In this document: piece by piece, positions 16,324 through 25,733 of the stretch
Position numbering within the stretch: position 1 is the first letter of the stretch
Layout: each line of letters begins with the position of its first letter
Assembly (NCBI GenBank): GCA_027488935.1
Contig: JAIYAP010000029.1
Span: forward strand, 36,827 to 100,826
DNA length: 64,000 bases
Source: Saprospiraceae bacterium
Lineage (GTDB): Bacteria; Bacteroidota; Bacteroidia; Chitinophagales; Saprospiraceae
Reading direction: 5' to 3'
Program-made: the position numbers and the translations under genes
The notes under the pieces: model-generated
What the model saw: only the letters and a program-made list of their open reading frames with translations
Databases searched by the model: none
Told to the model about the DNA's origin: nothing

Positions 16324-18123
16324 ATGAAACGAATCGCACTGTTTTCCATTTTATTTGTGTTGGTACAAACATTTGCTACTGCACAAGTTAATATGTATCA
16401 ACAAAAATGTGCACCAGTATTGCAGGAGCAATTCAAAAATGGTGGCAAGGCTGATATGTTGGTTATTTTTAAGGAGCAGGCCAATGTACAGGCCGCTCAA
16501 ATGCTTCCAACCAAACTAGCAAAAGCCGAATATGTGTACCGTCAACTGGAAGCCACCCTCGCACGCACACAAGCGCACGCCAACAAATTATTGCAAACCA
16601 AAGGGTTTAATGCAAATAGTTTGTTGATTGTCAATGCAATCGCAGTCGATCAGGCAAATGGTGAACTTGCACGCCAATTAGCCGAATTACCAGAAGTTGC
16701 CTGGATGGGCGCCGATCCCTGGGTGAAATTTGATCCCGGTTTTCAAACCGAAAGTACAACATCGCCTGCGCAAGACCGGATGCAAGTAGAATGGGGCGTG
16801 GCTAAAATAAGCGCACCTGAGGTATGGGCATTGGGTTATACCGGCCAGGGTATTACCGTTGGCGGAGCTGATACTGGTTACGACTGGAAGCACCCAGCCA
16901 TTCAACCCCATTACCGTGGTTGGGATGCCGTAACAAATTCGGGCAACCATAATTATAATTGGCACGATGCGATTAAAACCGTGAGCCCGCAATACTTAGA
17001 CAGCCTCGGCAATCCAATCGGTGCAAATCCCTGTGGCTTATCTTCCCAAGTTCCTTGCGATGACAACAGCCACGGGACACACACGATGGGCACGATGACG
17101 GGCGATGACGGCATGGGCAATATGATCGGTGTAGCGCCCGGCTCAAAATGGGTCGGATGCCGAAATATGGACCGCAATTGGGGCCGACCTTCTACCTATT
17201 TAGGCTGTTTTGAATGGTTTTTGGCGCCAACTGAATTGGATGGACAAAATCCGGATCCTGCAAAAGCGCCGCATGTAATCAATAATTCATGGTATTGTTC
17301 TTATGAAGAAGGTTGCACCGATTCTTTGGTCAATGACTTACTGCGCATTGCGATTGTCAACCTCAAAGCTTCCGGTGTGGTGGTGGTGGTTTCCAATGGA
17401 AATAGCGGCCCTTGGTGTGGTACTACCAGCACAGTACCGCCGCAATTTGAAGAAAGCTTTAGTATAGGCGCTACCCGTGTTGATGATGGCATCGCCGATT
17501 TTAGCAGCCGCGGACCGGTATTGGTAGATGGCAGCAACCGCATGAAACCCAATGTTTCAGCGCCTGGGAAGGATGTTCGTTCCAGTACACTTAACAATAA
17601 TTACTCAAGTTTTAGCGGCACCAGTATGGCCGGTCCACATGTGGTAGGATTGGTTGCATTGATGCTGTCGGCACGTCCGGAATTAGCGGGCCACGTGGAA
17701 GATATCGAAAATATCATTGAACAAACGGCCATTTATTTTGGCGATTCGATCAATTGTGGACCGAGTATCGGCACTGCACAACCGAACCATTCTTTTGGTT
17801 GGGGAAGGGTAGATGCGCTGGGTGCTGTGAACCAGGCTTTGCTATGGCAAGCGCCGGTAAGTACACAAACACCCATTGAAGCAAGTGTAAGGGTTTATCC
17901 AAATCCTGTGCAGGAAACTGCTGTATTTGATTTGCAAAATTTCGGGGGCAAAACTTTGGTAGAGATCCTAAATATGGAAGGGAAAACCATGTTTAGTCAA
18001 ACCATCATACCTGGGGTGCGTCAGTTGTATAAAGTAAATATAAATTCATTTTATACAGGGGTTTATGTATATAAAATATCGTGTGGTGCAACGGTTTTTT
18101 CTGGTAAATTAATCAAATCCTAA
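16324..18123 (+). CDS. Secreted subtilisin-like serine protease (S8) with T9SS sorting domain
   Basis: 599 residues with a signal peptide (KRIALFSILFVLVQTFATAQ). A peptidase inhibitor-like prodomain follows (about 35-135, ADMLVIFKEQANVQAAQ ... VAWMGADPWVKF). The S8 domain shows the catalytic triad: Asp183 in GGADTGYDW, His250 in DDNSHGTHTMG and Ser434 in SGTSMAGPHVVG. The prodomain-plus-catalytic layout resembles bacillopeptidase F. The last ~80 residues (ASVRVYPNPVQETAVFDL ... GVYVYKISCGATVFSGKLIKS) are a type A T9SS C-terminal domain, which predicts release or anchoring at the cell surface. It precedes the xylose genes by 64 nt, but a functional link is not evident. Confidence 0.92.
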   Translation: MKRIALFSILFVLVQTFATAQVNMYQQKCAPVLQEQFKNGGKADMLVIFKEQANVQAAQMLPTKLAKAEYVYRQLEATLARTQAHANKLLQTKGFNANSLLIVNAIAVDQANGELARQLAELPEVAWMGADPWVKFDPGFQTESTTSPAQDRMQVEWGVAKISAPEVWALGYTGQGITVGGADTGYDWKHPAIQPHYRGWDAVTNSGNHNYNWHDAIKTVSPQYLDSLGNPIGANPCGLSSQVPCDDNSHGTHTMGTMTGDDGMGNMIGVAPGSKWVGCRNMDRNWGRPSTYLGCFEWFLAPTELDGQNPDPAKAPHVINNSWYCSYEEGCTDSLVNDLLRIAIVNLKASGVVVVVSNGNSGPWCGTTSTVPPQFEESFSIGATRVDDGIADFSSRGPVLVDGSNRMKPNVSAPGKDVRSSTLNNNYSSFSGTSMAGPHVVGLVALMLSARPELAGHVEDIENIIEQTAIYFGDSINCGPSIGTAQPNHSFGWGRVDALGAVNQALLWQAPVSTQTPIEASVRVYPNPVQETAVFDLQNFGGKTLVEILNMEGKTMFSQTIIPGVRQLYKVNINSFYTGVYVYKISCGATVFSGKLIKS

Positions 18124-18187
18124 TCCGTCGGTAAACGATCTTTCGCTTTGATTTTTTAACCATACAATATTCCTAAAATCCAGTACC

Positions 18188-19180
18188 ATGTTAAAAATAG
18201 ATATGCACACCCATTTATTGCCGGAAAAACTACCCAATTTCGGCGATAAGTTCGGGTATGGCGATTTTATTCACCTCGATCACCATCGTCCGGGCTTTGC
18301 GCGCATGATGAAAGGGGATGCTTTTTTTCGTGAAATTGAGCGCAACTGCTGGGATCCGGTCATTCGGATTGAGGAATATGCGCAGTTTAATACGCCTTTG
18401 CAAATCGTATGCACGATTCCTGTGATGTTTTCTTATTGGGCAAAACCGGCCGATTGTTTGCACTTGTCGATGTTTTTAAACGACCATTTGGCGGGTGTGG
18501 TAGATGATTACCCGGAGCATTACCTTGCTTTAGGCACCATTCCCATGCAGGATACCGATTTGGCCATCCAAGAGTTGGAGCGCATCAAAGCACTAGGATT
18601 TCCCGGTATTCAAATCGGATCGAATGTAAACCAGTTGAACCTGAGCGAGCCGCAGTTTTTTCCCATTTTTGAAGCCTGTCAGGCACTCGATTTGGCAGTA
18701 TTGATTCATCCCTGGGAAATGATGGGTGAGGCCGATATGAAGAAATATTGGTTGCCCTGGTTGGTGGGTATGCCAGCCGAGACAAGCCGGGCAGTTTGTT
18801 CGCTTATTTTTGGCGGGGTGATGGAGCGTTTGCCCAAATTGCGATTTTGTTTTGCACATGCGGGCGGCTCGTTTTTACCTACGATTGGACGGGTACAACA
18901 TGGTTTTGATTGTCGGCCAGATTTGGTGGCCGTAGACAATGCACTGCCTCCGCGACATTATTTGGGTAAATTTTGGGTAGATTCGGCCACCCACGATCCG
19001 GCTTTGTTGCGCTATGTGCTGGAAACGGCGGGTGAGGATAAAGTTTGCCTCGGTTCGGATTATCCATTTCCATTGGGTGACCTTGAAATTGGCGCTTCGA
19101 TTGAAAAAATGAACCTGCCGGAATCGACTGTGGAGAAAATATTTTACAAAAATACCCTGGCCTGGCTGCACGGGGCTTAA
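18188..19180 (+). CDS. acmsd: Amidohydrolase, 2-amino-3-carboxymuconate-6-semialdehyde decarboxylase (ACMSD) family
   Basis: 330 residues, the usual ACMSD length. Zn-site residues are all visible: His7 and His9 in DMHTHLLP, His174 in VLIHPWEM, His224 in CFAHAGGSF and Asp291 in LGSDYPFPLGD. Long stretches match the known animal and bacterial enzyme, such as RNCWDPVIRIEEYAQF, VCTIPVMFSYWAKPAD, KYWLPWLVGMPAETSRAVCS and RPDL. ACMSD removes CO2 from 2-amino-3-carboxymuconate semialdehyde in the kynurenine pathway, diverting it from NAD synthesis. Its stop codon abuts the xylulokinase ATG with no gap, so the two are surely co-transcribed and probably translationally coupled. No other tryptophan-degradation gene is in the window. 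A related decarboxylase activity on another substrate remains possible. Confidence 0.85.
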   Translation: MLKIDMHTHLLPEKLPNFGDKFGYGDFIHLDHHRPGFARMMKGDAFFREIERNCWDPVIRIEEYAQFNTPLQIVCTIPVMFSYWAKPADCLHLSMFLNDHLAGVVDDYPEHYLALGTIPMQDTDLAIQELERIKALGFPGIQIGSNVNQLNLSEPQFFPIFEACQALDLAVLIHPWEMMGEADMKKYWLPWLVGMPAETSRAVCSLIFGGVMERLPKLRFCFAHAGGSFLPTIGRVQHGFDCRPDLVAVDNALPPRHYLGKFWVDSATHDPALLRYVLETAGEDKVCLGSDYPFPLGDLEIGASIEKMNLPESTVEKIFYKNTLAWLHGA

Positions 19181-20683
19181 ATGCCGAAAACATTGGGAAA
19201 CGGATATTTACTTGGCATAGATCTGGGCAGTTCCTCCGTAAAAGCTGCGTTGGTGGATGCGCAAACGCAAAAAGTGCTCGCTTTGGCGCAAGCACCCGAT
19301 ACGGAAATGGACATTACCGCACCGCATGCTGGCTGGGCCGAACAAGACCCTGCCCTTTGGTGGCATTACGTGGTTGAATCTGTTCATAAATTATTCAATA
19401 ACAGTGGTTTAGATGCAAATCAGGTGCGTGCGATCGGTATTTCCTACCAGATGCACGGTTTGGTTACGTTGGATGCTGAAGGGGAAGTAGTGCGCCCTGC
19501 CATTATTTGGTGCGACAGTCGGGCCGTGGAAATTGGCAGGGAGGCTATGGAGTATTTAGGTGCGCCCTATTGCATGGTACACTACCTGAATGGACCGGGC
19601 AATTTTACGGCCTCCAAGTTGCGTTGGGTGCAGCAAAACGAACCCGTTTTGTATGAACGTATTCGGTGGGCGATGCTGCCGGGCGATTATATTGCTTATC
19701 GTTTCACGGGTGAAATGGGTACCACCATCAGCGGGTTATCGGAAGGGATATTATGGGATTTTAAGGCGCATGCCCACGCGCAGCAGTTGTTAAGCCATTA
19801 TGAAATTGATTCGGCGCTTTTGCCCCCCGTTTTGCCCACTTTTGGCTTGCAAGGGCGCGTTCAGGCAGCTATTGCCGCTGAATTAGGCATTCCTATGGGT
19901 ACCCCAGTAACTTACCGCGCGGGCGACCAACCGAATAACGCCTTGTCATTGAATGCTTTAAAACCAGGTGAAGTAGCTGCAACGGGCGGAACCTCCGGGG
20001 TAATTTATGGCGTGGTAGATAAGCCCGTCGGCGACCCATATCAACGGGTAAATAGTTTTGCACATGTGAATCACCAACCCGATGCACCGCGTATTGGCGT
20101 ATTGTTGTGCATCAATGGCGCAGGTATTCAACACCGGTGGATGCGGCAATTTTTTGCTTCCCAAGGCACTACATATGCTGAAATGGAGGCTCAAGCGGCA
20201 CAAATTACCATTGGATCGGAAGGTTTGCGCATTTTACCCTTTGGCAACGGGGCTGAGCGTATGTTGGGCAACCGCGATGTGGGGGCGCAATATTTGGGCA
20301 TTCAATTCAATCGGCATCAGGCCCCGCATTTTTACCGGGCAGGCTTGGAAGGCATCGCTTTCTCCTTTGTGTATGGCGCTCAGGTGATGCAAACCCTTGG
20401 CCTGGATGTATCCGTTTTGCGGGCCGGTAACGACAATTTATTTCAATCTGTTATATTTGCTCAAACAATCGCCAACCTCTTGCATTGTCGCATCGAAGTG
20501 TTGCGCAGTACGGGTGCAGCAGGGGCCGCGCTTGCCGCTGGTGTAGGGATTGGCTTATGGTCAGATCCTTCGGAAGCAATGGGTGCGCTGGAGTTAATGC
20601 AAGTATACGAGCCCCAAACCACGATAGAGCATTACCAGGAAGCCTACTTAGATTGGGTAATAAATTTGCGTAAAATGCTCTAA
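19181..20683 (+). CDS. xylB: Xylulokinase
   Basis: 500 residues, FGGY sugar-kinase family. The N-terminal ATPase strand is [17 protein letters not shown]. The motifs [28 protein letters not shown] (xylulose-binding MHG), AIIWCDSRA and [34 protein letters not shown] are typical of XylB. The C-terminal adenosine-binding segment is present as [22 protein letters not shown] ... [16 protein letters not shown]; the usual GGG in this loop reads AGN. It phosphorylates D-xylulose to xylulose-5-phosphate for the pentose phosphate pathway. It starts directly at the stop codon of the ACMSD gene and is followed after 35 nt by xylA, forming the core of a xylose operon. Confidence 0.93.
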   Translation: MPKTLGNGYLLGIDLGSSSVKAALVDAQTQKVLALAQAPDTEMDITAPHAGWAEQDPALWWHYVVESVHKLFNNSGLDANQVRAIGISYQMHGLVTLDAEGEVVRPAIIWCDSRAVEIGREAMEYLGAPYCMVHYLNGPGNFTASKLRWVQQNEPVLYERIRWAMLPGDYIAYRFTGEMGTTISGLSEGILWDFKAHAHAQQLLSHYEIDSALLPPVLPTFGLQGRVQAAIAAELGIPMGTPVTYRAGDQPNNALSLNALKPGEVAATGGTSGVIYGVVDKPVGDPYQRVNSFAHVNHQPDAPRIGVLLCINGAGIQHRWMRQFFASQGTTYAEMEAQAAQITIGSEGLRILPFGNGAERMLGNRDVGAQYLGIQFNRHQAPHFYRAGLEGIAFSFVYGAQVMQTLGLDVSVLRAGNDNLFQSVIFAQTIANLLHCRIEVLRSTGAAGAALAAGVGIGLWSDPSEAMGALELMQVYEPQTTIEHYQEAYLDWVINLRKML

Positions 20684-20718
20684 ATCAACTGCTTTTAGTA
20701 ATATTAAAAAACAAAACC

Positions 20719-22062
20719 ATGTCCAACGCTACCGTACACTTAACCCTGGGTGCAACCGAATATTTTAAAGGCATCGGCGTAATTCCATTTGAAGGCAAAG
20801 GTTCTGATAATCCTTTGGCATTCAAGTATTATAATGCCCAGCAGGTGGTTGCGGGCAAAACCATGCAGGAGCATTTCAAATTTGCGGTAGCGTATTGGCA
20901 CAGCCTCTGCGGCACAGGCGGCGATCCATTTGGTCCGGGTACTAAAAATTTCCCCTGGTTGCAGGCAAAAGACGCGGTACAACAGGCAAAAGATAAAATG
21001 GACGCGGCTTTTGAGTTGATTACCAAATTGGGCATCCCCTATTTTTGTTTCCATGATTATGACTTGATTGCCGAAGCCGATACCTTGGTTAAAAGCGAAC
21101 GACGCCTGAAAACCATCACAGAATATGGCAAAGAAAAAATGGCTGCTTGTGGGGTGAAAGTGTTGTGGGGTACCGCCAATTTGTTCAGCCATCCGCGTTA
21201 TATGAACGGGGCTGCCACCAACCCTGATTTTGCCGTGGTCGCACACGCGGGGGCGCAGGTGAAGCATGCTTTGGATACTACGATTGCCCTGGGCGGCGAA
21301 AATTATGTGTTTTGGGGAGGACGGGAAGGTTACCAGTCTTTGTTGAATACCGATATGAAGCGGGAATTGGACCACATGGCGCGTTTTCTGCACATCGCCA
21401 AGGATTATGCGCGCAAACAAGGTTTTAAAGGGACCTTTTTTATAGAGCCCAAACCCATGGAGCCGAGCAAGCACCAGTATGATTTTGATGCAGCCACCGT
21501 GATTGGTTTTTTGCAAAATTATGGGCTGGAAAAAGATTTTAAACTGAATATTGAGGTAAATCACGCCACTTTAGCCCTGCATTCATTTCAGCACGAACTA
21601 CAAATAGCGGCCAATGCAGGCATGTTGGGCAGCATTGATGCCAATCGGGGCGATTACCAAAACGGTTGGGACACCGATCAGTTCCCCAATAATATTTACG
21701 AATTGACGGAAGCGATGTTGGTGATCCTGGAAGCGGGTGGTTTTCAAGGCGGCGGGATCAATTTTGATGCTAAAACACGGCGTAACTCTACGGATTTAGC
21801 CGACTTGTTTTATGCGCATATTGGTGGCATGGACGTGTTTGCGCGGGCGTTGTTGGTGGCAGATGCGGTATTAACCCAATCACCTTATCGCAGTTTGCGG
21901 GCGGAGCGGTATGCCAGTTTTGACGAAGGCGATGGGGCGTTGTTTGAAAACGGCAAATTAAAACTCAGTGATTTAGCGCGCATCGCCAAAGTAAATGGCG
22001 AACCCAAACAGCGCAGTGGACGGCAGGAATTGTTTGAAAATTTGATCAATAATTTGATTTGA
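20719..22062 (+). CDS. xylA: Xylose isomerase
   Basis: 447 residues, group II (long) xylose isomerase. Family features visible are the catalytic-His region [40 protein letters not shown], the aromatic cage [17 protein letters not shown], the metal-ligand signature [55 protein letters not shown] and [15 protein letters not shown]. The enzyme converts D-xylose to D-xylulose with divalent metals. It completes a two-enzyme xylose route with xylB. No xylose transporter or XylR-type repressor is seen nearby, so uptake is encoded elsewhere. Its stop codon (22060-22062) touches the stop codon of the convergent methyltransferase gene. Confidence 0.95.
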   Translation: MSNATVHLTLGATEYFKGIGVIPFEGKGSDNPLAFKYYNAQQVVAGKTMQEHFKFAVAYWHSLCGTGGDPFGPGTKNFPWLQAKDAVQQAKDKMDAAFELITKLGIPYFCFHDYDLIAEADTLVKSERRLKTITEYGKEKMAACGVKVLWGTANLFSHPRYMNGAATNPDFAVVAHAGAQVKHALDTTIALGGENYVFWGGREGYQSLLNTDMKRELDHMARFLHIAKDYARKQGFKGTFFIEPKPMEPSKHQYDFDAATVIGFLQNYGLEKDFKLNIEVNHATLALHSFQHELQIAANAGMLGSIDANRGDYQNGWDTDQFPNNIYELTEAMLVILEAGGFQGGGINFDAKTRRNSTDLADLFYAHIGGMDVFARALLVADAVLTQSPYRSLRAERYASFDEGDGALFENGKLKLSDLARIAKVNGEPKQRSGRQELFENLINNLI

Positions 22063-22833
22063 TTATTGGTCCGATTTGAGGCGATAAGTGCCGCTTTCTA
22101 GTCTTTTTTGGGCAAAATTGAAATAATCGGGCACCAGTTCAAAGCCTAAGTATTGACGGCCTTCCATTTGGCTGACCACCGCTACTTGTCCCGAACCCAG
22201 GAAAGGGTCGAGCACAATATCGCCGGGTTGGCTGGAATAGGCTAATATTTTGCGGATGATTTCGGCAGGCAGTTTGGTAGGTGTTTTTACATCGCCGTTC
22301 CAGTATTCGCGCGAAATATTCCACACATCTTCTTTGTCTTTATAGTGCGCGCTGCCCCCTTCGGCGTGTTTTTCGTCTTTTTCAAAACGGGCATAGGGGT
22401 AAAATTTCCGCTGTTTTTCGTCGATGCTCGCAAAAAGAATATGATAGTGGGACGTTACATATTTGCGGGTCGTAACCAACCCAAACTGGTATTTCCACAC
22501 TAAATGATTTACCAGGTTTAATTCCTGTTCATCCAGGGCGATCAGGATATCTTTCAAATAATTCCAGCCGGAAAAAATATACAAACTACCTGTGGGTTTG
22601 AGCACCCTGCGCACTTGGGTGAGCCAGGCACGCGTAAATTCGAGGTAATCTTCCCCTTTTACCTCGGAGTAGCCTTCTAGTACGCGACCTGCTTTTCGGT
22701 TATAATTTCCGCGTTTTGCGCCAAATTCAATGCCAAAGGGCGGATCGGTAATGACCAGATCCACACTTGCGTCCGGTAAATGCTGCTGCATACCGGATAT
22801 ACAATCCTCGTTAAATATTTGATTGACTATCAT
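22063..22833 (-). CDS. Orphan DNA methyltransferase, N6-adenine or N4-cytosine (beta class)
   Basis: 256 residues from the ATG of MIVNQIFNEDCISGM; a TTG four codons upstream is less likely. The catalytic motif IV is DPPF (Asp30-Phe33) in LVITDPPFGIEFGAKRGNY. The AdoMet-binding motif comes near the C-terminus (IVLDPFLGSGQVAVVSQMEGRQYLGFEL). This order, with a target-recognition region between, defines the beta class (CcrM and N6_N4_Mtase family). No restriction gene is adjacent, so it is likely a solitary epigenetic methyltransferase or a conjugative or phage remnant. Recognition sequence is not predictable. It ends exactly where xylA ends, leaving no room for a terminator, so opposing transcripts may overlap. 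Confidence 0.85.
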   Translation of the reverse strand: MIVNQIFNEDCISGMQQHLPDASVDLVITDPPFGIEFGAKRGNYNRKAGRVLEGYSEVKGEDYLEFTRAWLTQVRRVLKPTGSLYIFSGWNYLKDILIALDEQELNLVNHLVWKYQFGLVTTRKYVTSHYHILFASIDEKQRKFYPYARFEKDEKHAEGGSAHYKDKEDVWNISREYWNGDVKTPTKLPAEIIRKILAYSSQPGDIVLDPFLGSGQVAVVSQMEGRQYLGFELVPDYFNFAQKRLESGTYRLKSDQ

Positions 22834-22896
22834 GCTCGAAACCAAGGCCCAAGAACGGGAAAATTCGCAGAAATGCAGCCTTTGCCGAATTTTCTT

Positions 22897-24066
22897 TTAA
22901 AATAGGAAAAGCGCCAGGAGCAAACTGATTGTAAATAAAAGACCAAAGCCAATCGCATAAATTACCACATACATGAGCCATTTGAGCGTAGTCATCCACC
23001 AGCTTTGACGATAATAATTGTACAAGGCCAACCACATAGATATCCCTATCCAGCCAAGAAGAACAATCCAAATGGGGCCTAAAGGGAAAAGGGAACTTAA
23101 CAACAATGCAAGGGTGAGCATCAAATAGGCCCCTGAATGCTGGTGCATCAGAAAAACAAAGTGCTCTACATAATAACGTTTTTGACGGTAATAAAACAGG
23201 TGTAATATCAAGGCCATCAAGCCAATTAAGGCCAAAATGGTCCAGGCAAAACTGCCGATATACGTATGTACCAGTCCCTGCGGATTTTTAAAAGATTTTA
23301 AGCTTTGTTTTAATAAAATCTGCTCCACCCAGCCATTTACCCCATAGTTTTCAATAATTTCATCGGGGGTTTGGTTGAAAAGATCGTCTAACGCGATTTT
23401 TGATTTAAAGGTGAGTAAATTCATATCCACTGAATCATTGCTCAAATTGATCGAATCGCCATTGGATAGGGCAATGCTATCCGTAACATGCTGGACAAAC
23501 ACTAGGTTACGGTTTTCTTTTTTATAAACAGTCGATAAAACAGAATCGAGCGCCCTTTCTGTTTCCTTGTTTTTTAAATCAGCAGGTAATTGATTATATG
23601 CGCGCAAATAACTATGTTTTTTAGCCGAATATTTCAAAGACTCAAGGACCATTTCGCCGGTTATTTCCGCTTTGTCTTCCTTTTCTGTCGGGTTAAAACT
23701 GAAATTAAAGTTATTTCCTAAGTTGTTGAAAGAAAAGCCTTTATCGCCAATTTGTTTGTTAAATACCAACAGAAAAAAGAACATCACCACAAAAAAGAAC
23801 TGTACCGGATGCGGGTATTTTTTGTGTTTACCTTTAAAATATTCCACCGTTACTTTACCGGGAATCATCAATTGCCAAATAGCCCTAACCACTTTGCTGT
23901 CTAAATGACTAAAGTGACTCCAAAAGCGTTTAAGTAATTCCTTCATGCGCACCTTGCCATTGTTGTTTTTTTGGCCACAATGCGGACAAAATTTGGCTTT
24001 AGGTGGCAGCGGTTTTTCGCAGTTTAAACAAAGGTCGGGTGTTTCCTGATCGAGTTCCATAGACAT
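22897..24066 (-). CDS. DUF3667-type membrane protein with zinc ribbon
   Basis: 389 residues from the ATG of MSMELDQETPDLC; a second ATG two codons on is an alternative. The N-terminus has a four-Cys zinc ribbon, CLNCEKPLPPKAKFCPHCGQK. Then follow a basic helix (KVRMKELLKRFWSHFSHLDSKVVRAIWQL) and IPGKVTVEYFKGKHKKYPHPVQFFFVVMFFFLLVF, both characteristic of DUF3667. A polar, probably extracytoplasmic central region of about 150 residues is followed by four membrane helices at the C-terminus. Function is unknown; the family is widespread in Bacteroidota. It is downstream of the patatin gene with a 42-nt gap and may be co-transcribed. Confidence 0.75.
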   Translation of the reverse strand: MSMELDQETPDLCLNCEKPLPPKAKFCPHCGQKNNNGKVRMKELLKRFWSHFSHLDSKVVRAIWQLMIPGKVTVEYFKGKHKKYPHPVQFFFVVMFFFLLVFNKQIGDKGFSFNNLGNNFNFSFNPTEKEDKAEITGEMVLESLKYSAKKHSYLRAYNQLPADLKNKETERALDSVLSTVYKKENRNLVFVQHVTDSIALSNGDSINLSNDSVDMNLLTFKSKIALDDLFNQTPDEIIENYGVNGWVEQILLKQSLKSFKNPQGLVHTYIGSFAWTILALIGLMALILHLFYYRQKRYYVEHFVFLMHQHSGAYLMLTLALLLSSLFPLGPIWIVLLGWIGISMWLALYNYYRQSWWMTTLKWLMYVVIYAIGFGLLFTISLLLALFLF

Positions 24067-24108
24067 GAAAGGTATATTTCTGGCACGAAAGATAGGCAAG
24101 TCATATAA

Positions 24109-24873
24109 TTATTCCATGATTTCCGCTTTTTTTGATTGCAACAACTGTTGTGTAAAATCGTACCCATATTGGTAAATTTCGGGCAGTTTATTGGCATCAA
24201 ACATACCAAAAGTGCCCAATTCGGGCGGCTCGATGAACAAATGTACGTTTTGGGCCGATTGCAGAATTCCAGCGCGGGTACTCAGGTGCCAGGCGCGGTC
24301 GATAATGCGGGCAAGCGAATCCTTGGTATTGTGGGGCGGCATTGGATTGACGTGTATAGCAATCACATCTTCAAGTGCCGCTGAAAACAAGTTAACGGGC
24401 ATGTTATCTGCCAGTCCACCATCTACATACACGCCTTCCCCGATTATAAAGGGCGGAAAAATGGCTGGAATACTACAAGACGCAAGCACTGCAGGAATGA
24501 TCGGCCCCGATTCAAATACGGTTTGCATCCCTGTATTAAAATCGGTCACACTGACTTTGAACGGGATCGGCAACTGTTCAAATTGGGTAAAAGGCAGGTT
24601 TTTTTGCATAAAACTGCCCAACTGATCCATGGTAAACAGCCCTTGTTTCAGGAAATTCCAGCGCAGCATTTTGCTGAGTTTGATTTGATCAATAAACAAA
24701 GCACGCACTGCATCGGGTTCCATACCACCCGCAACAAAGGCACCTACCAAGGCACCGGCGCTTACGCCCGCAATCGCTGAGGGCTCATAACCTTGCTCTT
24801 TCAAGGCCTTTAAGGCGCCCACATGCGCAAAGCCGCGGGCGCCTCCGCCCGACAGGACGATGGGTTTTTTCAT
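24109..24873 (-). CDS. Patatin-like phospholipase
   Basis: 254 residues, no signal peptide. The oxyanion loop is GGGARG, the nucleophile elbow is GVSAG with Ser38, and the dyad Asp is in YVDGGLADNMPV. These define the bacterial patatin family, which hydrolyses acyl esters of phospholipids or neutral lipids with a Ser-Asp dyad. The length equals that of short RssA-like proteins, which are cytoplasmic or peripheral. It lies 61 nt downstream of the metallophosphoesterase and upstream of the DUF3667 gene on the same strand. Confidence 0.88.
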   Translation of the reverse strand: MKKPIVLSGGGARGFAHVGALKALKEQGYEPSAIAGVSAGALVGAFVAGGMEPDAVRALFIDQIKLSKMLRWNFLKQGLFTMDQLGSFMQKNLPFTQFEQLPIPFKVSVTDFNTGMQTVFESGPIIPAVLASCSIPAIFPPFIIGEGVYVDGGLADNMPVNLFSAALEDVIAIHVNPMPPHNTKDSLARIIDRAWHLSTRAGILQSAQNVHLFIEPPELGTFGMFDANKLPEIYQYGYDFTQQLLQSKKAEIME

Positions 24874-24934
24874 ATTTTATTCGGTTTTTATGGTCATTTA
24901 CGGCATTTTGCCACTAGTTTTTATCAGAACCATC

Positions 24935-25711
24935 CTACTTAGCAATACGCAATGCCGTTGCATAGGCATTGGGTAACGGACTGTTCTCAACCGCTACAGC
25001 GGCTTTTTCAACATCGTATTCAAAACGTATGAACTGTACCCGCACGCTGCCTGGATCTTTCAAACTGCTGTACTCATCCCACTCAAGCAGTGCATAAGTG
25101 CCACGCGGGTCGCCATCTTTGGGTTTGCCTACCGATCCAATGTTAATGGCATGGCGGTAGTGTGGTGCATCTTCGGTGCCGCTGTTGAGCACACGATGGT
25201 AGGGTTTGTGGGTATGTCCGAAACAAAGAATATCGGCATGCGCATCTTCAAGAATACGCAGCAAACTTTTTTCGTCGCGGTCTTCAAACAGGTATTCATT
25301 GATTTTGCGCGGACTGCCGTGTACCAGCAGGAGTTGCATGATTTCTGGGGCCTGCATTTCCAATTCGAGGCGGATGTGCTTGGGCAATTGTCGCAGGTAT
25401 TGGCGTTCGTCTGGTCCTACGATTTGATTGGTAAATGCGATGGACTGCGCGCCATTGGCTTTTTCTTCCTCCGTTTTGTAAGCACAGCCACAATCATCGC
25501 TGCTGCGGCCGATTCCGAAATCGTAGTTGCCCGCAATGGTAGGGATACCCCTGTCGCGGATCATTTGAATGACCTCATTGGGCCAAATATTATAGCCGAC
25601 AAGGTCGCCCAAACAAAAAATCTGATCCGGTTTGCGTTGGTCAATATCGGCAAGACAGGCTTCTAAAGCGGGTAAATTGGCGTGAATGTCGCTAAAAAGG
25701 GCGATTTTCAT
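24935..25711 (-). CDS. Calcineurin-like metallophosphoesterase
   Basis: 258 residues. The dimetal motifs are visible: FSDIHANLPALEACL (DxH), GDLVGYNIWPNEV (GDxxG), AGNYDFGIG in place of the usual GN(H/D) motif, LLVHGSPRKINEYL (HGxP) and LCFGHTHKPYHR (GHTH). A Cys-containing insertion, SSDDCGCAYKTEEEKANG, follows the GNYD motif. The family hydrolyses phosphomono- or diesters; the substrate is unknown. It begins 22 nt after the acr3 stop codon and is likely transcribed with the arsenic genes, although a role in arsenic handling is only an inference. Confidence 0.87.
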   Translation of the reverse strand: MKIALFSDIHANLPALEACLADIDQRKPDQIFCLGDLVGYNIWPNEVIQMIRDRGIPTIAGNYDFGIGRSSDDCGCAYKTEEEKANGAQSIAFTNQIVGPDERQYLRQLPKHIRLELEMQAPEIMQLLLVHGSPRKINEYLFEDRDEKSLLRILEDAHADILCFGHTHKPYHRVLNSGTEDAPHYRHAINIGSVGKPKDGDPRGTYALLEWDEYSSLKDPGSVRVQFIRFEYDVEKAAVAVENSPLPNAYATALRIAK

Positions 25712-25733
25712 AATGTTTAAATTTGATTGTTTA

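Noticed and set aside
20740..21564. Long open frame antisense to xylA
   Set aside because: It overlaps a certain gene fully, has no family signature, and fits the codon bias of xylA read on the other strand.
22063..22833. Restriction-modification system
   Set aside because: Only the methyltransferase is present; neighbours are xylA and a DUF3667 protein with no nuclease.
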